A stretch of DNA of 30,452 nucleotides from Dehalococcoidia bacterium. Lineage in GTDB: Bacteria > Chloroflexota > Dehalococcoidia > Lucifugimonadales > Australimonadaceae. The stretch is from NCBI GenBank assembly GCA_021296055.1, contig JAGWBE010000027.1, forward strand, positions 1 to 30,452. Reading direction: 5' to 3'. Below the pieces are notes generated by a model. That model was not told the origin of the DNA. It did no database searches and saw only the letters and a program-made list of their open reading frames with translations. Every line of letters starts with the position of its first letter. Within the stretch, counting starts at the first letter, position 1. The position numbers were made by a program, and so were the translations under genes. Below are positions 15,556 to 22,661 of this stretch, piece by piece.

Positions 15556-15632
15556 CCAGCCCCTCGGCTAGGGGCGTGGGGGTACCCCCCACAACAAACT
15601 TTTTTATCTCTTTATGGGAGTAGGGGGCCGGA
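15556..15632 (+). repeat. Double-hairpin dispersed element, copy F (5' truncated)
   Basis: Retains only CAGCCCCTCGGC of hairpin 1, then GTGGGGG-TAC-CCCCCAC-type hairpin 2, AACAAAC, TTTTTT and ATCTCTTTATGGGAG. It lies between the convergent genes ending at 15418 and 15673. Confidence 0.75.
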
Positions 15633-15642
15633 TAATCCTTCG

Positions 15643-15671
15643 TAGAGGCGACCGGCTGGTCGCCCCCGTCC
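15643..15671. repeat. GAGGCGACC/GGTCGCCCC palindrome
   Basis: Second close copy of the 8205-8232 palindrome, directly against the end of the minus-strand SDR gene. Confidence 0.6.
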
Positions 15672-15672
15672 C

Positions 15673-16473
15673 CTAATAGAAGATCGCCCGCCCGCCGCCG
15701 CCCGATACGGAGATCGACTCCCCCGTAACCGCCAGGCTCAGCGGCGACGCGAGAAACGCAACCACGTTGGCAATCTCCGCCGGCGTAACGATCTTGCCGA
15801 TCGCGTTGCCCTCCGCCATGCGTTGGCGCAATTCGTCCGCAGTCGCCCCCTGCCGCTCAGCCATAGTGGCGAGGCGGCCGGACAGCGCCTCCGTGTCCAC
15901 CGCGCCGGGCTGGAGCGTGTTGACGGTTACGCCGTGCGCGCCGAGTTCCTGCGCCAGCACCGCGCCCAGATTCGTTACCGCCGCGTTCCGCATCCCCCCG
16001 CTCACGCCCCCGGCATACCGCGACGCCATCCCGCTGATGATGATGATGCGCCCCCACCCGCGCTCCGCCATATGCCGCGCCGCCAACCGCGACGCCCGCA
16101 CGTAGCCCATCATCTTCGTGTTGAAGTCGTCCGCGAACAGGCTCTCGTCGCCTTGCAGCAGCGTGTCGTTGCGCCCTCCGCCGCCCACCTGCGCCGCGTT
16201 GTTGACCAGGATGTCCACGCCGCCCAGCTCGCGCACTGCCGTCTCGATGACGCGCTCCAGGTCGGCGGGCTTGGAAGTGTCGGCGGACACGGGGATGCAG
16301 CGCCTGCCCGTCTCGGCGGCGATGGCGGCGGCGGCCTCCTCCAGCGGACCCTGGGAGCGCGCGCACACGACCACGCCGCACCCCTCGCGCGCCAGTTGCA
16401 GCGCCACCGCCTTGCCGATGCCCCTGCTTCCGCCGGTCACCACCGCCGACTTGCCTTCCAGTTGCAGATCCAT
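15673..16473 (-). CDS. SDR-family protein lacking the YxxxK catalytic pair
   Basis: 266 aa. Start ATG at 16473 (MDLQLEGKSAVVTGG) follows an excellent AAGGAGG; the frame continues upstream but overlaps the RidA gene. Rossmann core is normal: TGGSRGIG (13-20), DILVNNAAQ (87-95), and IIISGMAS with Ser147. Thirteen residues on, where Tyr should be, is Gly160, and the Lys position is Ala164 (SGGMRNAAVTNL). The C-terminal ITPAEIANVVAFLASPL and ALTGESISVSGG-like ends are standard. A subgroup of SDRs with an RNxAV stretch here exists (family knowledge), so this is not random decay. It may bind a cofactor without classical oxidoreductase chemistry. Same operon as the RidA-like gene, 14 nt apart. Confidence 0.88.
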   Translation of the reverse strand: MDLQLEGKSAVVTGGSRGIGKAVALQLAREGCGVVVCARSQGPLEEAAAAIAAETGRRCIPVSADTSKPADLERVIETAVRELGGVDILVNNAAQVGGGGRNDTLLQGDESLFADDFNTKMMGYVRASRLAARHMAERGWGRIIIISGMASRYAGGVSGGMRNAAVTNLGAVLAQELGAHGVTVNTLQPGAVDTEALSGRLATMAERQGATADELRQRMAEGNAIGKIVTPAEIANVVAFLASPLSLAVTGESISVSGGGGRAIFY

Positions 16474-16487
16474 CTCGCCTCCTTGGA

Positions 16488-16883
16488 CTAGTCGGGCAGG
16501 ACGGCTATCGCGTCCACTTCCACCATGTACTCCGCGCGCGCCAGCCCCTTCACCACCAGCAGCGTGCTCACCGGCGGCGGGCTGCCGTCCGGCCACACCT
16601 CCCAACGTCCTTCCTGCACGGCGGGGAAGTAGGCGTGGTCGGTGATGTACACCACCACCTTCACGATGTCGCTCAGCGAGCCGCCCACCGACTCAACCGC
16701 CGCCTTGACGTTGGCGTACACCTGGCGCGCCTGCGCCTTCGGGTCGCCCACGCCCACCATCTCGCCGTCCAAGTCGACGGACGTCTGTCCGGCGATGAAA
16801 ACCAGGTTGCCCGCCTTCACCACCTGCGAGTAGCGGCCTCGCGGCTTGGGCAGCGTGGGCGGGTCGATGAACTCGTAGGCCAT
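16488..16883 (-). CDS. RidA/YjgF/UK114 family protein without the catalytic Arg
   Basis: 131 aa, ATG at 16883 with AGGAGA 6-11 nt upstream. The fold markers are clear: YSQVVKAGNLVFIAGQTSVD (18-37), QARQVYANVKAAVESVGGSL, and PPVSTLLVVKGLARAEYMVEVDAIAVL at the end. Canonical RidA enzymes, which hydrolyse reactive enamines/imines, have P-x-R-S/T in the last region; here it is P-P-V-S, with Val at 105 in place of Arg. So imine deaminase activity is doubtful and another Rid-subfamily role is more likely. It precedes an SDR-like gene in the same operon and is divergent from an amidohydrolase 84 nt away, suggesting joint use in breakdown of an amine or N-heterocycle (inference). Confidence 0.9.
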   Translation of the reverse strand: MAYEFIDPPTLPKPRGRYSQVVKAGNLVFIAGQTSVDLDGEMVGVGDPKAQARQVYANVKAAVESVGGSLSDIVKVVVYITDHAYFPAVQEGRWEVWPDGSPPPVSTLLVVKGLARAEYMVEVDAIAVLPD

Positions 16884-16952
16884 GCTCTTCTCCTAGGCGA
16901 CGAACGCGCGGGGGAGTATCGGCGGCGGCGCGGAGGCTGTCCACCGCTGCGC

Positions 16953-16958
16953 TATACT
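16953..16958 (+). promoter_or_regulatory. -10 element TATACT, apparently leaderless
   Basis: TATACT ends 9 nt before the ATG at 16968 and no Shine-Dalgarno lies between. The 84-nt gap is shared with the divergent RidA-like gene. Confidence 0.55.
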
Positions 16959-16967
16959 CCGCCCGCT

Positions 16968-18356
16968 ATGACCGCCTCCGACGCCGTAACCAAGATCGAG
17001 AACGCCCGCTACGTCGTCACGATGGACGCGCAACGCCGCATCATCCGCGATGGCGCGCTGCTCATCGAGGACGGGCGCATCGCGCGCGTCGGCAAGACGG
17101 AGGCGCTGGCCGACGCGCCCGCCGACCGCGTCATCGACGCCACCGGTAAGGTGGTCATCCCCGGCCTGGTCAACGGCCACGTCCACGTTAGCTACGCCCA
17201 CGCTATGCGCGGCATCTTCCCCGAAGACACGCCCCCGGAGGTCTACTTCCCCTCCGTGTTCAAGATCCAAGCGGCGATGACGGAGGAGGAGGAATACCTG
17301 ACCTCGCTGCTGGCGATGACGGAGTTGGTGAAGAGCGGGACGACGACGCTGCTCGACCCTGGCAGCACCAAGTTCATAGAGGCGGGGCTGGCCGCGTGCG
17401 GCGAGACGGGCTGCCGCCTCATCACCGGCATCCACGTCACCGACCGCGAGAACCCGTCGCGCATCCCCGCCTACGAGGCGCGCGAGGCCGCGCGCATAGC
17501 CGCCGACGCCATCGACCGCCATCACGGCGCGCACGGCGGGCGCATCCACGTCTGGGCCATGCCCTTCTCCGACGACTGGGCGTCCGACGACCTCCTCGTC
17601 GCGCTCAAGCGGGCGGTGGACGAGCGCGGTTCCCGTATGACCTACCACCACATCAACGCGCGCGTCAGTGTCGAGCGCGCATTGCGCGAATACGGCAAGC
17701 GCCCGACCCTCCACCTCGAGGACATCGGCTTGCTCGGCCCGAACGTGCTGCTGGCGCACGTGATCGACCTAGACGACGCGGAGATCGACGCGATGGCGGG
17801 CTCCGGCACGGCGGCGGTTGTCTGCCCGGCCGCGTCGCTCAAGCTGGCGCAGGGAACTATCCACCAAAGCAAGCTGCCCGAGCTGCTCGCCAGGGGCGTG
17901 CCCGTCTCCGTCGGAACCGACTCCGCCAACAACGGCAACCTCCTCGAGACGCAGCACGCGATGCGCATCACCTCGCTGGTCTACAAAGACGCGCGCGGCG
18001 ACACGTCGCTTTTGCCCGCGAGCCAAACCCTCGAGATGGGCACGATTATGGGAGCGCGGGCGCTAGGGATGGACGCGGAGGTCGGCTCCCTGGAACCGGG
18101 CAAGAAGGCCGACCTGGTGCTCTACGACACGGAGCGCGCGGAGTGGAGCGCCCTCGTGAATCCGGTGACGGCGCTGGTCTACAACGCCGACGGGCGCAGC
18201 GTGGACATGGTGATGGTGGACGGCGTGACGCTCGTCGAAGGCGGAAAGCCCACCTTCGTAGACGAGCGAGCGCTTACCGCCAAGGTGGAGGCGATGAGCG
18301 AGGCGCTGCTGGCGCGCACGGGCTTCGCGCCCCGCATCCCCTGGCCCATCGAGTAG
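16968..18356 (+). CDS. Amidohydrolase (chlorohydrolase/deaminase-type, AtzA/TrzN/SsnA group)
   Basis: 462 aa from ATG at 16968 (MTASDAVTKIENARYVV). The N-terminal beta-sandwich segment (IENARYVVTMD..GALLIEDGRIARVG) leads to the TIM barrel with metal ligands H71 and H73 (NGHVHVSYAHAMRG), H227/H228 (TYHHIN), H264 (LLAHVIDLDD) and D318 (VGTDSANNGN). The C-terminal MGARALGMDAEVGSLEPGKKADLVLYD closes the composite domain. Such enzymes hydrolyse amino, chloro or cyclic amide groups on purine, triazine or related rings. No close specificity motif is visible. Divergent neighbour is a RidA/SDR operon. Metal site looks complete, so it is probably active. Confidence 0.92.
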   Translation: MTASDAVTKIENARYVVTMDAQRRIIRDGALLIEDGRIARVGKTEALADAPADRVIDATGKVVIPGLVNGHVHVSYAHAMRGIFPEDTPPEVYFPSVFKIQAAMTEEEEYLTSLLAMTELVKSGTTTLLDPGSTKFIEAGLAACGETGCRLITGIHVTDRENPSRIPAYEAREAARIAADAIDRHHGAHGGRIHVWAMPFSDDWASDDLLVALKRAVDERGSRMTYHHINARVSVERALREYGKRPTLHLEDIGLLGPNVLLAHVIDLDDAEIDAMAGSGTAAVVCPAASLKLAQGTIHQSKLPELLARGVPVSVGTDSANNGNLLETQHAMRITSLVYKDARGDTSLLPASQTLEMGTIMGARALGMDAEVGSLEPGKKADLVLYDTERAEWSALVNPVTALVYNADGRSVDMVMVDGVTLVEGGKPTFVDERALTAKVEAMSEALLARTGFAPRIPWPIE

Positions 18357-18408
18357 CCCTCGGCGCCGCTTCCCTCTCTCCCAGCGTCGCTCCCGCGCTT
18401 CTCTTTTT

Positions 18409-18590
18409 CGTCGTTTCCGCGTAGGCGGGAACCTCGACGCGACCAAGCCCCGATATGTGAAGAGGCGTCCGGCGCACGCGGTGCGGGGTGGTCGGCGTTC
18501 GCCCCCGCGTCCTTCGTGTCGTCGGGGCGGGTTTTGAGGTTGCGGGGCGCCGAGCGTCGAGGTTTCCGCCTCCGAGGAAACAACGGATGG
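18409..18590. repeat. Pair of modular repeats facing each other (long imperfect inverted repeat)
   Basis: Left half, plus orientation (18409-18450): CGTCGTTTCCGCGTAGGCGG then GAACCTCGACGCG. Right half (about 18500-18590) is the same module set reversed: GTCGTCGGGGCGGGTTTTGA, GGTTGCGGGGCGC, then GCGTCGAGGTTTCCGCCTCC. The spacer is about 50 bp. It could fold into a large hairpin and occupies most of the 309-bp gap between the genes at 16968 and 18666. Confidence 0.65.
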
Positions 18591-18601
18591 GGCGGCGCCG
18601 T

Positions 18602-18630
18602 TTGACGCATCGGCGCGGCGGCGATAGCCT
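18602..18630 (+). promoter_or_regulatory. Promoter of the DUF1015 gene
   Basis: TTGACG (18602-18607), 17-nt spacer, TAGCCT (18625-18630); identical hexamers and spacing to 3955-3983. Transcription should start near 18637, inside the palindrome at 18633-18665. Confidence 0.65.
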
Positions 18631-18632
18631 CT

Positions 18633-18665
18633 GCGTTAGCGCCGCGCCGGGCGCGGCGCTAACGC
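18633..18665. promoter_or_regulatory. Perfect 33-bp palindrome abutting the start codon
   Basis: Left arm GCGTTAGCGCCGCGCC (18633-18648), central G (18649), right arm GGCGCGGCGCTAACGC (18650-18665). The ATG follows immediately at 18666. It spans the predicted transcription start, so it may be an operator, an RNA hairpin forming the whole leader, or both. No Shine-Dalgarno exists outside it. Confidence 0.8.
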
Positions 18666-19943
18666 ATGGTCGACTTCCGCCCCTTCCACGCCCTCCGCTA
18701 CACCGAGCGAGCGGGTTCCGCCGCCGACCTCATCTGCCCCCCCTACGACATCATTAACGCGGAGGCGGAACGGGAACTGCTCGCCCGCAGCCCCTACAAC
18801 TTCGTGCGCCTCGAACTGACGGAAGCGACGGACGCGCCCGATCCGTCGCGCTACGCCGCGGCGGCGGACGCCTACCGCGCGTGGGTCGCCGAGGGCGTGC
18901 TCGCGCCGGACTCCGAGCCGGCCTACTACGTGCTGCGTCAGCGCTTCCAACTCGCGGGGGAGCGCCTCGAGCGCTACGCCGTGCTGGGCGCGCTGCGACT
19001 GGAGCCGCTGGGGGCGGGCGTGCTGCCGCACGAGGACACGGGGGCGCAGGCCAAGCGCGACCGCCTCTCGCTGATGGAGGCCGCGGCGGCCAACTTCAGC
19101 CCCATCATGCTGCTGTACCGCGACCAGGGCCGCCGAATGGCCGCACTGCGCGCCCGCGCGATGGCGCATCCGCCCGTGGCGGACGCCCACATGCCCGACG
19201 GTCAACAGCACACGCTGTGGCGCGCGACGGACGAGCAAGCGTCGGCGGAGGCGCTGCTGGCGATGACGGCCAGTCACGCTTACGTCGCCGACGGCCACCA
19301 CCGCTACGAGACGGCGCTCGCCTACGCCGCCGCCCACTCCGATCCCGCCGCCCAGTTCATGCTCGTGGCGATGATTGACTTCGACGACCCCGGCCTCGCT
19401 ATCCTGCCGTACCATCGCGTGCTGCGCGGGCTGGACCACGCGGCGCTTGAGCGCGTCCGCGAGCGGCTCCGCGCCCTCTTCTCGACGCAGACGATCGGCG
19501 TCGCCGCCGACGGCGCGGCGCCGCTGGAGGAGTTGGCGGCGCAAGCGGGCGCTGAGGGCCTGGCGTTCGTGGCAGTGGAGCGCGGCGCTCCGCCGCGGCT
19601 CTTGATGCCCGCCGGTCTGGCGGCGCTGCGCGCCCCCGCGCCCCAGGGGACGAGCGTGCCGGTATGGGACGTGGAAGCGTGGGCGCTGCAAGAGGCGGTG
19701 CTGGGCCCGGCGCTCGGCGACGGCTACGCGGAGCACGTGACCGCCGTCCACGACGGAGAGACTGCGCTGCGGATGGTCGCCTCGGGCGAGGGGCAGCTAG
19801 CGCTGCTCATCAAGGGCGTGCCAACGGACCTGTTCGAGACAGTCGTCGGCGCGGGCGTGCGCCTGCCCCGAAAGAGCACCTACTTCTGGCCGAAGCTCCC
19901 CAGCGGCCTGCTCGTCCACGCATTGGAGGGCGAGGAGGCGTAG
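18666..19943 (+). CDS. DUF1015 family protein
   Basis: 425 aa, the usual DUF1015 length. The ATG at 18666 fits the family N-terminus: VDFRPFHALRY followed by DLICPPYDIIN (about 20-30). Other conserved parts are PYNFVRLEL, the central YVLRQRF, VLPHEDTGAQAKRDRLSLMEA (about 119-139), and ASHAYVADGHHRYETALAY (about 205-225), which looks like a catalytic or metal/nucleotide site. The protein is cytoplasmic, without signal or membrane segments. Function of the family is not established to my knowledge. It is single, with a clear promoter, and convergent with the YihY-type gene; the abutting palindrome suggests special control of initiation. Confidence 0.9.
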   Translation: MVDFRPFHALRYTERAGSAADLICPPYDIINAEAERELLARSPYNFVRLELTEATDAPDPSRYAAAADAYRAWVAEGVLAPDSEPAYYVLRQRFQLAGERLERYAVLGALRLEPLGAGVLPHEDTGAQAKRDRLSLMEAAAANFSPIMLLYRDQGRRMAALRARAMAHPPVADAHMPDGQQHTLWRATDEQASAEALLAMTASHAYVADGHHRYETALAYAAAHSDPAAQFMLVAMIDFDDPGLAILPYHRVLRGLDHAALERVRERLRALFSTQTIGVAADGAAPLEELAAQAGAEGLAFVAVERGAPPRLLMPAGLAALRAPAPQGTSVPVWDVEAWALQEAVLGPALGDGYAEHVTAVHDGETALRMVASGEGQLALLIKGVPTDLFETVVGAGVRLPRKSTYFWPKLPSGLLVHALEGEEA

Positions 19944-19966
19944 GGGGAGCCCGCCCGCCGCTCCCC
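19944..19966. terminator. Hairpin between convergent genes
   Basis: GGGGAGC (19944-19950), 9-nt loop, GCTCCCC (19960-19966), filling the 27-nt gap between the two stop codons. No T-run on either side, so intrinsic termination is uncertain; it may protect 3' ends. Confidence 0.4.
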
Positions 19967-19970
19967 GCCC

Positions 19971-20954
19971 CTAGCGATACACGCGGGGGAAGGAAGGCCG
20001 TTCGAGCACCGGGCCAAGGCCGCCGCGGACGGGCCGCCACTTCCAGTCGAGCCTGCCCGCGGCGCGCGAGCGCCGGAACTCCGCCGCAACCTCCGCGCCG
20101 ACCACGATGATGATGCCTATGACGTAGAACCAGAGCATGAGAATCGCGGCGGTGGAGACGCCGCCGTAGACGCGGTCAAAGTTGGCGAAGCGGTCAAGGT
20201 AGAAGACGAAGGCCAGCTTCGCCCCCTCGAACAGCAGGCCCGCGGCTACTCCGCCCGCAAGGGCGGTCACCCAGAGCAGTTTCACGTCGGTTACGTACTT
20301 GTAGATGAAGGTGAAGGTGCCGACACTCATCAGGATGGAGAGGGCGTTCACGCCGATCGCCGTGGCCGTGTGGAGCAACTCGGTGTGCGCGGCGGCCTCG
20401 GCTTGGGTTATGAGACGCCCCAGGATGCCGATGGCGACGGTGAGGAAGAAGATGCTGCCGAGAGCGAACGCAACTCCCAATTGGCCCATCTGCTGGGTGA
20501 TGAAGTGAGGCGGTTCGGGGATGCGCCACGCGCGGTTCACCACTCGGTGGACGGCGCCGAGGACGGCCCTGCCCGCCCAAAGGAGGCCAATGAGCGAGAT
20601 GACGCCGATGGCCCGGACGCCGAGCTCGCCTTCGAGGGTGCTGTCAATGAAGTCGATGAGGTTGCGTCCGGCGGAGCCAGGCACCTGGTTGGCGATGAAC
20701 TCGGTGATGCGTTCCTGGGTGCTTTCGGTGGAGATGAAGAAGGAGGAGATGGCGATAATGGCGAGGACGAGGGGGAAGAGGGAGAAGAAGGAGTAGTAGG
20801 CGACGCCGGCGGCCATGTGGGTGCCGTCGTTGCGAAAGAAGTTCTGCCCGATCCGCACGAGCACTTCGGCTATGCTGCGCGCGATCGGCGGCACCGGGAG
20901 TTGGTACGCCCGCTCACGGATGGAAGTGCCCGTCTGCTGCAGAGCGTTAAGCAT
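19971..20954 (-). CDS. YihY/BrkB-type inner-membrane protein
   Basis: 327 aa, ATG at 20954 (MLNALQQTGTSIRER). Family hallmark GVAYYSFFSLFPLVLAIIAI lies in the first transmembrane helix (about 49-70), preceded by the NFFRNDGTHMAAG motif. Five more hydrophobic helices are visible (around 110-130, 155-180, 200-225, 235-260, 275-300), and a basic cytoplasmic tail with RR and KWRP ends it. This is the 'YihY/virulence factor BrkB' family (six helices; formerly misnamed RNase BN); transport role is suspected but not proven. It is convergent with DUF1015 and has a near-perfect -10 right before the start codon. Confidence 0.93.
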   Translation of the reverse strand: MLNALQQTGTSIRERAYQLPVPPIARSIAEVLVRIGQNFFRNDGTHMAAGVAYYSFFSLFPLVLAIIAISSFFISTESTQERITEFIANQVPGSAGRNLIDFIDSTLEGELGVRAIGVISLIGLLWAGRAVLGAVHRVVNRAWRIPEPPHFITQQMGQLGVAFALGSIFFLTVAIGILGRLITQAEAAAHTELLHTATAIGVNALSILMSVGTFTFIYKYVTDVKLLWVTALAGGVAAGLLFEGAKLAFVFYLDRFANFDRVYGGVSTAAILMLWFYVIGIIIVVGAEVAAEFRRSRAAGRLDWKWRPVRGGLGPVLERPSFPRVYR

Positions 20955-20961
20955 GCGCAGG

Positions 20962-20967
20962 ATTATA
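20962..20967 (-). promoter_or_regulatory. -10 element TATAAT, leaderless position
   Basis: On the minus strand TATAAT ends 7 nt before the ATG at 20954. No Shine-Dalgarno lies in the gap; no clear -35. Confidence 0.6.
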
Positions 20968-21036
20968 GGCGGCCCCTTTCGCTACTCTACGGCGCAACGC
21001 GCAGCACGAACATGTAGCGCGCGCAGCGCGAGGCGC

Positions 21037-22032
21037 TCACCGCGCGGGCGCTAGGCCGATGCGGTCATAGACCTCGCGGAGCGTCTCGCGCGCGATCGCC
21101 CTCGCCTTATCCGCGCCCGCCGCCAACGCCTCGTCCACCAAATGGGGCGCGGCCTCGAACTCGCGGCGGCGCTCGCGGAAGGCGCGGAAGTAGTCGTTGA
21201 CGCCGTCGGCTAAGATGGCCTTGTCGTCTACGCAGCCGATGCCCGCCGTGGTGCAGAGGCGGTAGACCTCTTCGCGGCGGCCGGGATTGAAGAGGGCGTG
21301 GAAGGCGTAGACGTTGCAGACCCAGGGACGGCCAGGATCGGCGCGGCGGGCGCGCTGCGGATCGGTCACCATCGTGCGCACGCGCTCGCGCGTCTCTCCC
21401 TCGCTCATCGCCAACTCGATGTGGTTGTCGAGGCTCTTGGACATCTTGTTCGCGCCGTCCGTTCCGGTTACGGACGGCGACTCCGTGAGCCTGACCTGCG
21501 GCTCGGGGAAGGTGTCGCCGTACAGATTGTTGAAGCGGCGCACGATCTCCCGCGACAACTCGACGTGCGGCGCCTGGTCGACGCCGACGGGCACCCACTC
21601 CGCTTTGGCGAAGATGATGTCGGCGGTTTGGAGAACGGGGTAGCCGACGAGGCCGTAGGAGACGCTCTCCTCCGTCTCGTTCATCTGACGCACGCGCTCC
21701 TTGAAGGTGGGGACGCGCATCAGCCAACCAAGGGGCGTGGACATGCTGAGCAGGGTATGGAGGGTCAGCACCTCGGGCGCTTGCGATTGGACATAGAGGA
21801 GGCTGCGGTTGGGGTCGACGCCAGCGGCGAGCCAGTCGATCACCATCTCGCGCGTGTTGGGCGCGATGGCGCGCGCCGCCTCACCCACTTCCGTCGTCAA
21901 CGCGTGAACGTCGGCGACGCCGTAGACGCACTCGAAGCCGTCTTGCAGCTCCACCCAATTCTGAAGGGCGCCGAAATAGTTGCCGAGGTGGAGCCGCCCC
22001 GAGGGGCGCATCGCGGAGTAGACCCGTGCCAT
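21037..22032 (-). CDS. trpS: Tryptophanyl-tRNA synthetase
   Basis: 331 aa, normal for bacterial TrpRS. ATG at 22032 (MARVYSAMRPSGRLHLGNYF) starts just before the class I HIGH-type motif, here HLGN (15-18) in PSGRLHLGN; upstream in-frame sequence crosses the divergent gene and is not coding. Also visible: YGVADVHALT (37-46), GYPVLQTADIIFAKAEWVPVG (130-150) and VDQAPHVELSREIVRRFN, which bind tryptophan and ATP, and KMSKS (196-200). The C-terminal helical anticodon-binding part ends ETLREVYDRIGL. Charges tRNA-Trp in the cytoplasm. Stop is TGA. It is divergent from the carbonic anhydrase-like gene; -10 TACACT lies 9 nt upstream. Confidence 0.97.
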   Translation of the reverse strand: MARVYSAMRPSGRLHLGNYFGALQNWVELQDGFECVYGVADVHALTTEVGEAARAIAPNTREMVIDWLAAGVDPNRSLLYVQSQAPEVLTLHTLLSMSTPLGWLMRVPTFKERVRQMNETEESVSYGLVGYPVLQTADIIFAKAEWVPVGVDQAPHVELSREIVRRFNNLYGDTFPEPQVRLTESPSVTGTDGANKMSKSLDNHIELAMSEGETRERVRTMVTDPQRARRADPGRPWVCNVYAFHALFNPGRREEVYRLCTTAGIGCVDDKAILADGVNDYFRAFRERRREFEAAPHLVDEALAAGADKARAIARETLREVYDRIGLAPAR

Positions 22033-22041
22033 GCCGCTGCG

Positions 22042-22047
22042 AGTGTA
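22042..22047 (-). promoter_or_regulatory. -10 element TACACT for trpS, leaderless position
   Basis: Minus-strand TACACT ends 9 nt before the trpS ATG; the gap (CGCAGCGGC) has no Shine-Dalgarno. Confidence 0.5.
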
Positions 22048-22072
22048 GCACACGCCTCCGCGCGCCTTGCCG

Positions 22073-22098
22073 TGCGCCCTGAGAGAACTCGAAGGGCG
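22073..22098. repeat. GCGCCCTGAGAG..CTCGAAGGGCGC repeat
   Basis: GCGCCCT and AGGGCGC arms around GAGAGAACTCGA. Member of the CCTGAG..CGAAGG group seen at 3006, 9893 and 14497. It lies in the trpS/carbonic anhydrase divergent region. Confidence 0.55.
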
Positions 22099-22109
22099 CA
22101 GGAGAAGCC

Positions 22110-22139
22110 TTGCGGCGCGGCGCGGCGGCGCGCTAGCCT
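22110..22139 (+). promoter_or_regulatory. Promoter of the gamma-carbonic anhydrase-like gene
   Basis: TTGCGG (22110-22115), 18-nt spacer, TAGCCT (22134-22139), ending 7 nt before the ATG at 22147. Start of transcription would fall at the start codon. Confidence 0.5.
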
Positions 22140-22146
22140 CGGGACC

Positions 22147-22637
22147 ATGATTCGCGCCCTGGGCGGCTTGGCGCCGCAGGTTCACCCCACCGCCTACGTG
22201 AGCGAGGCGGCCTACGTGGTGGGCGACGTGGTGATTGACGCGCATGCGAGCGTGTGGCCCGGCGCGGTCATCCGCGGCGACCACGGCCGCATCAGCATCG
22301 GCGCCTACACCAATGTGCAGGACAACTCCGTCGTCCACTCCGACGCCGCAGCGTCCATCGGCGATGGCGTCGTCATCGGCCATCGGGTGGTGTGCCACGC
22401 GGCGCGAGTGGGCGACCGCGTGCTGCTGGGCAACGGGTGCGTGGCGAGAACGACGCGATCGTAGCGGCGGGCGCGGTGGTGATGGAGCGCGCCCGCGTAG
22501 GCAACGGGGAGGTGTGGGCGGGGGTTCCGGCGCGGCTGCGCGGGCGGATGCTGCCGCGCCACCGCGAGATGATTCGCCGCGGCGCCGAGTCCTACGCTGC
22601 CCTCGCTCAGCGCTATATGGAGACGGAGCTGAGCTGA
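22147..22637 (+). pseudogene. Gamma-carbonic anhydrase-like hexapeptide-repeat protein, frameshifted
   Basis: ATG at 22147. The left-handed beta-helix begins HPTAYVSEAAYVVGDVVIDA and continues through WPGAVIRGDHGRISIGAYTN and VQDNSVVHSD, with three candidate zinc His (VVH, IGH, VCH). Around 22438-22446 the frame changes: LLGNGCV in the first frame is followed by GENDAIVAAGAVV in the second, which then runs to TGA at 22637 with EVWAGVPARLRG and a C-terminal helix typical of the family. Relatives have about seven more residues between these parts, so a loss of about 22 nt would explain the break. Without the shift the product would be about 170 aa. CO2 hydration or acyltransferase-like function cannot be distinguished. 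True decay or sequence error. Confidence 0.85.
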
Positions 22638-22661
22638 GCGCCGGGGGCGCGCGGCCGGGGG

